Source: Lentinus brumalis
Lineage: Eukaryota; Basidiomycota; Agaricomycetes; Polyporales; Polyporaceae
Reading direction: 5' to 3'
Length of the DNA stretch: 64,000 bases
Assembly: GCA_001792895.1 (NCBI GenBank)
Contig: MARA01000067.1
Coordinates: forward strand, 62,001 to 126,000
Program-made: the position numbers and the translations under genes
The notes under the pieces: model-generated
What the model saw: only the letters and a program-made list of their open reading frames with translations
Databases searched by the model: none
What the model was told of the DNA's origin: nothing
Shown: positions 26,256 through 36,946 of the stretch, in pieces
How the letters are laid out: every line of letters begins with the position of its first letter
Numbering within the stretch: the first letter of the stretch is position 1

Positions 26256-28735
26256 ATGTCCTCTCCGCCCGTGATGTCCCCGCAGTCCTCAGACTCAAGC
26301 TCAGGCTCGGGGCGGCACCCTTCCCCGCTGAGCCACGCCATGCGCCCGCCGTCTGTCCCCCTTCCCTCCCAGAGCACCCAGGCCGTCCGCTCCCGAGGCA
26401 GCTCCGTCTCCACCATCCGCGCCCCCGCCCTGCTCACGTCCCCCGTCATCACGCGGGTCGTCTCCACCCCCGTCTCCCACTCCCTCTCCTCCTCCACGAC
26501 CACCCTCGGCCCCGCTCCCGCTGACTTCCGCTCTCGCAGCGTCTCCCGTAGCCGCCGTGCCTCGACCACCTCGCGTCACCACAGCCCCGTCCGCGACCTT
26601 TCCTGGCTCTGGTGTTTCAAGATTTGCAAGGACCGCGAACACGACGACTCAAGTAGCTGGTGGACGTCGGTCGAGGTCATTCCCCGTCCATGGGAGGAGT
26701 TGAAGATGAAGTCGGGTTATCGCTGCGCACACTCGGGCAGCGTGCAGTTCCCGGATTGGAGTCCGACCGCTAGCCCAAGCACCCAGTCCGCCCGCCTTCC
26801 CTCGCAGAGCATGCCGTCCGTGCGCTCCCGTTCTGTCTCCACCATTCACCACCCGCGTCGTCTCTGCCCCTGCCTCTCCTCTACGACCACCCTCGCGGGA
26901 TCCGCTCTCGCAGTGTCTCCCGTAGTCGCCGTGCCTCCTCCACCTCGCGTTACCACAGCCCCGTCCGCGGTCTCTGCTCAACAAGAGCGAGGAGTGGAGC
27001 ACGCGGCTGTATGCGCGATGTGAGTTCTCTTCCTGCGCTGGCTCTGCTGTATCCCCGCCTCCGCTCGACGCGTCAATATATGCGTCGAGTCCGCGCCCTA
27101 CCCGCTCGAGAGCGATGCCCGAGGAGATCCCGACGCTGCAGGCAAGCACAAGGTGAGTCTCAAGTCTCCGCGGTATGGTACAGTGAGCATGTAGTAGATA
27201 GATGAAATATATCGTTTACTCCTACACTGCTCGCCAGCGAGACTCCTCGGTGACAGACACAGTCGAAGACGCGCAGTAAGCACCGTACTCCAGGTACTCG
27301 CCGCATCCATCTGATCTCCGGGCGAGAACGAGGCTGACGAGGAAGACCCGGCAGGCAGGGCAGACTGGGCAGCAAGAGGAGACAGCGGACAGCGGGCGCC
27401 CCGCGACGTGTTTGCCGGGAGAGATCCCCGGATCGATCACATTCCTCACGACGTTCTGAGGGGGTATATTGACGGTATGGGGTGCTCCCTTTATTGTACG
27501 GGCTGCGGGAGGAGTCCTGCGCGCTGCAGGAGGTAGACAGAGGCTGGGAGGGTCTCGAGGAGAAGGTGCGTGTCCGTCCGGACTTCTGTTAGGGCTCTAC
27601 TGACTTGTGTCTCCGTCGTCTTCCTCCTAGTTCTCGCCTCTCTAGCTGACTTTGCACGCAGGCTTTTGAGGGGCTCGAGGCACACTCAGAAGTCGAAGAG
27701 TCGAGCTTACTCAGAAGCACACTCATACAGGAGCAGGACAAGAAGATATTCGCATAGAGCAGGTTTACACAGCTCCAAACGACACTAGCGCAGTACATGA
27801 ATGCTACGAAGTACGAGACAGTGCAACTACGAGGCCGCGGACACGCAAAACCACAGCCGACGGACACTCTGACGGGCTGTATTGACAGTACAGGGGGTAT
27901 ATTGACGGTATGGGGTGTTCCCTTCATTGTACGGCCTGCGGGAGGTGTTCTGCGCGTTGCAGGAGGAAGATAGAGGCTGGAGGGTCTCGAGGAGAAGGTG
28001 GGTCCTCATCTGGGCTTCCTGACTGAAGTTCAGGGTGGTATATTGACAGTACAGGGGGGTATATTGACGGTGGGGGGTGTTCGGTGTACTGAGCAGCCTG
28101 CGGGAATGTTCTGCGCGCTGCAGGAGGTAGACAGAGGCTGGGAGGGTCTCGAGGAGGAGGTGCGTGGTCTTCCGGGCATTATGGCGAGTTCTACTGACCT
28201 GTTTTTCCGTCGTCTTCCTTCTGGTGCTCGCGTCTCTTGCTGACGTTGCACGCAGAACTTCGAGGGGCTGGGGCGCACTCAGAAGTCGAAGAGTCGAGCT
28301 TAATACAGGAACAGGACAAGCAGATATTCGCATAAACAGCTCCAAACGATACTGGCGCAGTACATAAATACTACGAAGTACGAGACAGTACCGATACGAG
28401 ACTGCGAACATGCGAAACCACAGCCGACGAGCCCGGCGGGCAGTTCCGCGGGTCGGGGCGCCTATCTCGACTTGGCAACGCGCCGCGCGCCGTCTCTCTC
28501 TCTCTGCTTCCACGACCACGACGCTCCTGCCCTCTCTGCCTTGCTGGACTCCGATGCGCTCTACTGGGGCCTCTCGATACCTTGTCAGCTCTGCTGCGGC
28601 CGGAACACGTACCTCGGGCACTGCGGGCACACTCGACCACTTGCAAGACTTCGGAACACACGGGCGGACACGCTAGGGACAGCGGGCGGCAGGAGAGGAC
28701 TTGTGAGACGGAGTACTGGGCTAGGTAAGTGCTAA
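26256..28735 (+). CDS. Unrecognised multi-exon Ser/Pro-rich, coiled-coil gene, copy A (decayed or poorly resolved)
   Basis: Coding character is seen in pieces rather than one frame. A Ser/Pro-rich start at 26256 (MSSPPVMSPQSSDSSSGSG) leads to a peptide-like exon with ICKDREHDDSSSWWTSVEV near 26620. An exon near 27050-27150 reads LDASIYASSPRPTRSRAMPE followed by a GTGAGT donor. Heptad-like exons LQEVDRGWEGLEE and FEGLEAHSEVEESSL follow in repeated modules between 27461 and 28320, and a Cys-rich end CQLCCGRNTYLGHCGHT lies near 28590. In-frame stops sit inside the coiled-coil exons (for instance after DKKIFA near 27757). I cannot give a clean exon chain. It may be a living gene with alternative modules or a pseudogene. 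No family is recognised. Confidence 0.3.
27461..28170 (+). repeat. Three diverged copies of a ~105-bp module, unit A
   Basis: Copies start near 27461, 27894 and 28055. Each opens with GGGGGTATATTGACGG and continues through a CTGCAGGAGGTAGACAGAGG-like block to CTCGAGGAG and a GTG donor. The spacing is about 433 and 161 bp. The downstream block (ACTCAGAAGTCGAAGAGTCG) is also present behind the first and third copies, indicating duplication of an exon-intron pair inside the gene. Confidence 0.8.
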
Positions 28736-30796
28736 TCTGCGTACTGTGTGACTCGAGACGGTCTGGCTCGTGAGGGACGTGCCGGAAGAGCCTCGGGAGC
28801 TGGGGACGTCGCCGGGCTCGAGAACGGTGCCCGGGAGGCTGCTGCGGGGACGGATATCCTGTCCGGGGACGCCTGACGGCTCTTTGTTGAGGCCCGGGGA
28901 CTTCTACACTGGAGAGACGACATACCTGAGGTGGTTCTGCACCGGGAGCGTGCTGACTGGTGCGCGTCGTAGATCAGCCTCGACGGAGCCTTGTCAAGCG
29001 TTCAGCACGACGACGTGCCTCGCAGGTAGGTGGACACGAACCTCAGACTGGCGCAAACGCGCTCTGGACTTTTGGCGGCACTAGGCCGCGACTCTTCGAT
29101 CTCCGGGGCATGCGGTCTTGACGGAGGGCGGAGCTGCACTGAGCGCATCATAGCAGGTAGGTCTGCACTTGATCTGGCGACGCCGGAGGGCTGGCGGCCG
29201 CAAACAATCAGCCGGGAGCTTCAGGGACAGGACTGATGACGACGTACTTCTGCTGGCTTGCTATACGACGTGTTGCTGATACTCTCGCGCAGCACTCCTC
29301 CGTTCTTGCTCGGGACGACTCCTGCACGCCGCCTGGGTAATGCTCGACCCTCCGCAGCGGAGCGAAGCTCGACCAAGTTGTTGCAGTGAGCCGCGGGGCT
29401 TGCTCCCCGCCTCTGCGACGCGCAACTGCGAAGGTAGGCAAGCACGAACTGCGCTGAGCACACCGTGAAGCAATGAGCAAAGGTACCGGGCAGTGACACC
29501 GATCAAGACGTACCTCACGCTCGTACAGGGAACTCTCGCTGCCCCGGGAGGACTGGGAGAGTCGGCCGGCTGTCGCAGTCAAGGCTGCGAGCCGCAGAGC
29601 GGCGGGGCATGCCGCCCCGCACCTTGATTGTGCTCCTCCGGGGTTGTGAGTGCGTCCCGCCTCCTCGACCGGGAGGCAGCGAATAGTCAGCGGGAGACAG
29701 TTCGTCACGGCGGTGCGTGGCGACGTGGCATCCCAGAGACGCTCTGGGAGTGGTTTCGCGATGTCAGAAATACGCCGGCGGAGGACTGGGAGCACAGAAG
29801 CACGTACCGGGGCCGTGAACGGGGACGTTGCGGAGAGCTCGGGAACGACGTGAGTAGAACGGAGATGCCAGTCCCCGCGTTGTGAAGGGGCGGGCAGGGA
29901 TGTGTCTTGAGTTGCGATCACCGAGCTTCGGGGAGCTGGCACTCGAGCCCGCCGGTGGGGAATGCGTCTGAGCGTGCGTTGTATACAGCGAGCTGGACAA
30001 TGCCAGTAGGTTATACATATCCTCTTATCTGAGAAGGCAGGGAAGGCTCACCTCAGGCCGTGCCCAGTACAGCTCTCTAGATGCGGACGTGTCTTCGTGA
30101 CGTGGACAGCGAGTTGCGCTCGCAAGTCTGCGCAATCTGTGCGGCGACCTCAGTGAGTACATGATACGTCGATGCAGACATACAACACAGTAGATACTCA
30201 CCGTTGGTGGACTATGCATCGACGCAGTGTCATCCAGCGACGGCCATTGAGTGCTGACGTCTACGTGCAGCGGAGACGGCGGATGTGCTGCCCGACGCGA
30301 CCGCATGGTGGCCTGAGCGACCCCGAGTGCTCGAACGCAGCATTGGAGGTTTGTTGATGCCGTACGAGCGAATGCACGCTGAGGAGCGTGGGGGAGTCAT
30401 GGAGAGGTAGAGAAGCGGACGTAGAGGACAGTGTGAGACGCGGACATCGTCGACGAGGGCAGGACGGGCGACGGGACTCGGGAGGATGGAGGTATGAGAG
30501 GACGCGTCAGAGAGCGTGGTGGGGATCTTTCGGAGCACGAATACTGGTGTGGCTGTCCCGGGAGGTTGCGGCGTCGCGTAGCATGAATGTATTGATTTGT
30601 CTTTGAGCCAATGAGAACGTTTCGGATGCAGGACGTTCGTAAAAAGCTGCCGCAGCGCTCGAACGGCGGGGACCGCTGCCAGCACGTCGAGTCAACGAAA
30701 GAAGGCATGCACAAATTAAACGCAACTGTCGAGCTGCTTGAATCGGGTCGAGGCACATTATACGAGAAATAGAGTACGGTAAATAGGCAGAAGCAG

Positions 30797-31705
30797 CTAC
30801 TCGTCGTCCGTGAACTCAGAGATCGGGTCTTCAGTATCCTCGTCGCTCACAGACCCTAAATTACAGTAGTGATGTCCGACCTCACGCCAGCAGCCGTTCC
30901 CGTCGCATTCCAAATGTCCGAACTGATTACGCATCTGCGGCCTAGGTCCGCCGCTACCCGACGGCTGAGTCTCTGTCTCGACCGTGTCCTCCGCGTCCTC
31001 GATCATCTTCGCGCTCTTTGGGCCCTCACAGACACGCCGAAGAGCCCGGACATTGCCCTCCTCGTCGTACCGGGGCTTCTTGCTGCCCATGTCCCTGCGG
31101 CAGAGGTTCGGGAGGGGAAGAGCCTCGCGGTAGAGCGCAGACGGCGAGATACCGCTGGCATCCATCCGGGCGACACGAAGCTGCGCCGAGGTAGCCTTGG
31201 CGAAGTACAGCTTCCCCGCCTGCATAAGCGTAATGAGCTCACGCATCTGGGCGAAGGACGGAGCGCCACGCTTGCTGAAATCTTGGAATGGAATATTGGG
31301 CGGCCAGCCAATGAGGATGACAAGATACCGGAGGACGATCTGGTCCCGAAACAGTGTCACCTCCCAGCACATGCGTGCGCCCTTGACTCCCGAAGCGAAG
31401 ACTGAAATTCAGATTAGATTCACGGCCGTGTATGACCGCAGATCACGGACTTGGGACTCACCAAGTAACTCCGTGATGAGTTTGCGGACGCTGCCGCGCG
31501 GGTCATCAAGGTCCGCTTTCGAGAGCTTAGCAGCAGACGGTGGAGAAAGCTGGGAGGGATGGGGGATGAAGACAAGCACTGGACGCTTCAGCTCGAAGAG
31601 TACAGCATGCGGGTCGAGAGCGGCCTTGTGGCTGGACGAGCGGACGGGCTTAGCGGGCGACTCGGAGTGGAAGAGAAGACGGCCGCGTGTGGAAGTGCGT
31701 GTCAT
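30797..31705 (-). CDS. Fungal 'GWPxxIPF' family protein, unit A
   Basis: Two exons, 31705-31462 and 31401-30797, give 849 nt and 282 aa in frame; an in-frame ATG at 31738 would add 11 residues. Exon 1 is basic and Ser-rich, then ADLDDPRGSVRKLITELL. Exon 2 carries the hallmark VILIGWPPNIPFQDFSKRGA, followed by MRELITLMQAGKLYFAKATS and an acidic, disordered tail. Uncharacterised Agaricomycete proteins with a similar G-W-P-x-x-I/V-P-F core and a following Leu/Trp-rich helix are numerous in my memory, often near repeats; no function is known to me. No enzyme motif is visible. The gene is duplicated at 41406-42314. The two proteins are nearly identical except for the last ~55 residues, which differ at many positions. 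Confidence 0.7.
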
Positions 31706-32845
31706 GATCGCCCGACGAGGCTCACTGCATGATGGCACGGTGCTTATATCCTCATCCGCTTCGATTCGCAGGTCCTTGGGCTATCAGGACTCTTGCGTTC
31801 AGCACTATACCGACCGCGTCCAGGCTTCTCATAGCATTCAAACTGCGGAAAGAATCTCGTGCCTGGAGCGGCGGTGTCATCCCAACGAAGGATTTCAAAC
31901 TAACCGCACTCCGCGGCGCACTCATACCCAGATGATCGGGCTGACCGTTGAGGTTCTCCGCTTCTTCGCTGTACCTGTTACAGGGCTTCGCATAACACAG
32001 GCTTCGGGTAGCTTAATATTCCAACAACACTCAGCAGTCCGACGCCGTCGCACCAAAGCCTTCATGCCAAGCAAGAGCCATTGCTGGAAGACATGCAAAG
32101 TTTGCGGTCGGAACCGTGAATTGCTCTTGAGCTTCTACAATTATTTGTATCGAGCAAGAGCGTACATACTCGTAGCCGTCATGTCAAAAGTCCTGTTTGA
32201 TTCAAGTCAACGCAGAGCTCAAGTCCCCCAGTTCCCACAGCCCCACCAGACACCGAGAGACGGGCTGGAGCCAGCCTGAAACACGAGCCGCTTCGCGACA
32301 GACACATCACGCCAGCCGTCCGCAGCGTCCCCACTAAGCCTCCCGGGACTTGGTTCGTCTCCTAGCCCATGTCTGCAGCCAGTCCCCGCCCTCTGCTCGT
32401 TCCCCGCGGCGTCTTGAATGCCGACCGCAGCACAGTGCACCTTGTCGATGCAGCTGCAAGGTACGCTGCCCGGGCGCAGAGACGGAGACCTGAACGTACG
32501 AGCATCAGTACGCAATATTGCAAGCGAACATCCGCCGCGGAGCAGCACTCACCAGCGTGATATGACACCACGACGGCCGCCCCATCCCGTTTCCCGAGTG
32601 CGGGTTCCCACCGCTCGGCAGACACGAAGCGACAGCGCACAGACCACGTCAGACACAGGCGCAAACACCGAACACTCACATAAACCGAAAGATCCCTCTT
32701 CCAACGCGCGTGGGTCACGACGCCGCCGCCATCCCCGCCGTCCTCTCCCTCTCCCTGGTCCTCGTCATCACAGTCCCCCTCCCGATCATACTCGACTCTC
32801 CCGTCTATCTCACTCGTTGCCCGATGCTTGAAGCCCGGACCTAGC

Positions 32846-33870
32846 ATGCCCGCCGCCGTTCCCGCCGTCCCAAGTCTCGCCGGTCCCTCACATCTCCATC
32901 GCCACTCTGAAGATTCACCCGCTGCTTCCCCGTCCGCGTCAGTGAGTCTCTTCCCCGGCGTCCGGTAACCAGACGAGTACTGAGCGCGCTGGGCAGTTAC
33001 CGTTCTGAAGACTGGAGTTTTTAACCGCAGCTTCCAAGTCGGTGAGTATCGCCCGTGTCCCTGTCAGCGAGCGAGTATTGAACGGGTGGGACCTTCACAG
33101 GCTCGTCCCCATGTGGCTTGATTGCGCTCCGAGTTGATCTTATTCTTGGTGAGTAGGCACTGTGATCCTGTTTGGCATCGTCAGTTGACATACGCACCTC
33201 GTTGTGGCTCTTCGTCGAATGGACGTTTGCTAGCAGCCTCAGTGAGCCTTCTATCGCTTTCTGTCGCCGGGTAGCGTCAATCACTCACCGTGCTGGACGT
33301 TACACAGCCTGCAGACTGCGACCGGGACACTTGCAACTCGACTCGGATGCGCAATGCATTCGGCGGTTCCGTCGGTAGGCGAGTCCCGCTGCGTCTCGAA
33401 TCACACATTGCGGATGCTTACTCTCTCTTATTCCCCAGGCTACAGGTGTACCGTGTGCGGGATCGGTACACACGCCCATGGCGACTCGAGCCTGTCCCGG
33501 GCACTTTCCTTCACGCGTCCTCCGTTCTTTGCCGGGGTTCATGGTGAGTGCCCATGCCCGTGTACTGTCGAAGACCACTCACCGCGCTGGCAGGGCGCGT
33601 ATTCCGACTCGTATTGCGGCGGTCTTGCGATGTATGGTGCTGGGAGTCGCGTCGACCGTACCCGAGGGCCTTGCGTCGGGATCGGACCTTGATATCGGTG
33701 AGCATGCCCTCGTGTCGGCTGTCGCGTTGCACCGAGATGCTGACTGCGGTGTGCTGCTGTCGTGCAGGGATTTGCACGCGACTCGCGCTTGTAACGTCTA
33801 ACGCGTGCCGTGCATCCACCGCGATGGTTGGTACGTCTCCAGTCCCCGTCTTGTAGACTCAGATGTCGGT
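32846..33870 (+). other. Array of splice-like modules, unit A
   Basis: At least five TCGGTGAGTA-like or TCAGTGAGCC-like donors (near 32939, 33050, 33149, 33239, 33690) alternate with pyrimidine-rich stretches ending in CAG (near 33028, 33100, 33307, 33440, 33592, 33770). Fragments such as ACTCACCG-GCTGG recur. It looks like a tandemly multiplied short exon/intron unit on the plus strand, possibly a gene of many mini-exons, beginning with an ATG near 32846. No convincing protein could be assembled. Confidence 0.3.
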
Positions 33871-34469
33871 GCTGACCTCGGAGTCCACCAGCACCGTCCG
33901 AGCTTCGACAACGCGCTGCAAGGTGCGAGAAGCGACCGCGCACGATGCAGACCCTGCTCAAGGCACGTGCATGTCTTCGTGTCGGGCAGCGGGGCATAGA
34001 GGAGTATGTAGTGCACTGTGCAGTGAGGGTGTGACTGAGTGTGCGTCTGTTCTACAACGCAGAATGTAGATAGACTTACCTCGCTCAGGTCCGGTTGCCG
34101 CGGCGCACGCAGGGCGCGGCGAGTTATGCGTATGAGCACTCGACGAAACGGAGTGCGTAGCCGTCGCTAGGAGACGGCTGAGGAGGTGGACCGAAGATGG
34201 GGGGACAATTAGAACGAGGACGAGGACGGGAGGCGGGCGGCGGGCAGCGGGCGGCGGGATGGAGGTCCGGCGGATGAACGGGCTGGGAGGGCAGTTCGGG
34301 TCAGAGACTTGGCTTCCGCCATCAGACATTGAGGAGTACTTAAGCGATGGCCCGACTCATAATCAGACATAGTACTTAGAGTCTAGACGGGTGTGTGGTC
34401 GAGGATGTCGCTACCTGGAAAGATCCCGTGTAGTATTGACGACGGCTGATGTTCACTTCAGTCTTCCAG

Positions 34470-35822
34470 TCAACCGTCGTGCAGTGCAATGTCGTCGATG
34501 CAACGGTTCAGACAGCTACCTGTAGGCTGTTGTTCCGCAACCGTTTTGCCGTCGCGCGCCGTCATCCCCTCACACTTGCCCTTATGCTCCGGCCAGTCCG
34601 CGCGCTGGCACGTCATACTACGGTACCTGGGATGCGGCGATAAGTATATTGTACTAGTACAGTCGAAGAGGGATCGAAATGGGTCGCGAGACAACGTACC
34701 AGGCTGTGTCGCACCCTGTGCACTTCCTCACCATCGCTGTCGTCTTCGCACACCATGTGCATCGATAGAGGGATGCTAGCCCGGGTCCGGGCTGCACACG
34801 TCCTTGCTGGCTTCCGTCGCAGCAACCCCTTAGAGGTCCTCGCAAGAGTGAGTGAAGGGTGATGGGGCTGGGCCGTCTCCTCCAGCCTGCATGTGTCTCC
34901 AACTCGGACCCTTGCACCCCCGGGTCGTCGCGGACCGTTTCACCGGAGCTTCCAGATTTCTGGGACGTCGCCTGAGTTGCAGTGCGGTCTCTTTCAGGTG
35001 GGAAGTCGATTGTGTTTCGGAGCGGGTGGTCCTGATGATAAAACTCGGCGACAAGGAGTCTCCACCTCTTGAGCCCCTCAGGGAAATATCGAGTGAAGGT
35101 CCTGTGACCGGCGCGCATGCGGTTGTCACAGACCTCGTGGCCGACCATCTGCGATGCCTCTTACGAGCGGTCGAGCATGGCCGTAAGAGTCTGCGATGAG
35201 GAGAACATGAGAGATGGTGAGCTGAGCAGCGACAGAGTCATACACGGTATAAGCAATCTTACCGGAACATCTCCAAGATCTTCTCCGAGCTCCGACTTAT
35301 GATACTGATGGACAGGTCCCCCACATGGGGCAAGTTGCGGCAGTCACCTGAGGCTTCATCGAAGACGCTGCATGCGTAAGTCAAGCCGAGTATCATATGG
35401 TGATGGCTGGGATTCATTTCCAGGAGGATAGCAAACGCCTTCTCGTACGAGAGCTCCACCACTCGGAATAGCATCCGACGTTTCAGGTAAGGAGTGAGGC
35501 CATCGAGCTCCAGCCCTCTTCTAGCGATCTGCAGCGCCGCCCCGCGATCTAGGGAACGTTCGCAGAACAGTATGTGTGCGTACGCGTGGGCGGGGCTGCT
35601 TGCAAACACTTCCTGTGCGCCAGAAGCCGCCAGCGTGGAATCGGTTAGCGCCAGATACTCGAGGTCGATAAGGTCAGCCTTGTCAAGGAGGGAGGGGTCA
35701 CTCTGGAGAGCGGCGGCGGCTTTCTGGAGAAGGTCCCGCCATGTTCGAGGTCTGTTGGAGCCCGAAGTCGCAAACGGGATATTGGGGATGTCTTGGTCAT
35801 TGTACGTAGGCGGCCCTCGCAT
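34470..35822 (-). CDS. MYND-type zinc finger protein, copy B, with a damaged finger
   Basis: The N-terminal exon from ATG 35822 gives MRGPPTYNDQDIPNIPF... through LEMNPSHHHMILGLTYACSV. A middle exon in the frame of 35148-34700 carries DNRMRAGHRTFTRYFPEGL and the first half of a MYND finger, CTWC-x9-CTGC. The last exon, 34626-34470, joins TAW to YRSMTCQRADWPEHKGKC. MYND fingers use C-x2-C, C-x2-C, C-x3-C and H-x3-C; here the Cys that should follow the Tyr is Arg, so one zinc ligand is lost. MYND domains bind Pro-rich partners, and in fungi they are found in a large uncharacterised family. Joining of the N-terminal and middle exons is uncertain: the donor after DLS has lost four bases compared with copy C. 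Function is doubtful. Confidence 0.6.
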
Positions 35823-36946
35823 GAGTACATCCGCGACGCCTATACCAAATCTGCAGAAGTCGCGGTCCTTGGCAAGGCGCTAAACCAGGGTGAGGAAATT
35901 CTGAGCGCACTGTTTGATGAGGGCGCTCTCGCGTCCGGGCCTGGCTCGGGATGCTGCCAGGTGAGGGAAGTGAACTTGCCCGGCGCCGGACGACCTAAGC
36001 TGAGCAGCACTTGGCGGTGTAGGCCCGAGAACGCTGAATATCCATGCGATAGCGCAGCGAAGGCCGATATTGGGCGAGCTGGTTCACACAGCAAGGACCT
36101 CGAGGGCGGGTCCCATTGATTCCATGCGCTCCGCCGGGCAGGACCAGACACAGAGGATGAGGAGCGGGATCTTCAAGATGTGTTGCGATGAAGTTGCAAA
36201 GGCTTGTAGCTTGTAGCTTGTACCGCGAGGCCGTTGGGCGAAGAAGGAGTAAAAGGCGCCGGCATGTTGTCTAGAAGGGCGGCGGGTCCGGGATATTGAG
36301 GTCCGAGGAGCCGCCAGAAACCGTATAAGGCAGACTGAAGAGCTACCACGACAGGGGCCACCGGTCACCGGTCACCGGTCAGTCCAGCATCATAAAACGG
36401 ACGGTAATATGGGCATACACAGGGCATAGCGACGTCCAGAAGACACGGCATACCCACGGGTGGGCGGGAGAAGGGCCTGCGAGTATACGCAGCGAGATCG
36501 AGAGGGCAGAGTCGATCGCAGGAAGCCGGCGGGATGGCCAGGGAAGGAACGGGCAGCGTGGAATGGAGGCGCGTTCTGTCGGTGTCGGACCGCAGACCGG
36601 AGAGACACACCGCGGTAAAGAACCACCGCAGCAGACACAGATATCTCGTGCACCGAGCGAGCCGGCGGACGACCAGAGTGACGCGAGCGAGGCGACAAGG
36701 ACGCTGGTTGCCAAATCGGGCGAGCTCGCGGGCTTCGTGGCGTGGGAACCCTAGTAGCAGGCGTTGCAGCCCGATCTGTGCTCGCTATTCTGTGCTCCTT
36801 CCACCGTCCTCGACCCCCGCCGGGTCATCGCTGCGTGCCAGAACACTCGGAGTTGCACGCGGGGGACCTGCCTCCGCTCGCCGACTCGCCGCCGTCGAGA
36901 CCGCCACACCTGTATATAACTCACCTTCGTTCATTACTCTCCTGCA

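Larger units (their letters stand above)
24258..33878. repeat. Tandem unit copy A (left-truncated, internally deleted)
   Basis: This block repeats as 34325-44487 with an offset of 10,691 bp on its left side and 10,609 bp on its right. It starts 446 bp into the unit and lacks the part equivalent to about 34372-35024. Most of 25150-28650 and 30960-33300 is almost base-for-base identical to copy B, whereas 28640-30960 is clearly diverged with indels. It ends at 33878, where copy B begins directly. Confidence 0.9.

Noticed and set aside
31197..32279. 360-codon plus-strand frame (and its copy at 41806-42888)
   Set aside because: It runs antisense across both exons and the intron of the GWPxxIPF gene, has no domain, and is open mainly because of codon bias on the other strand.
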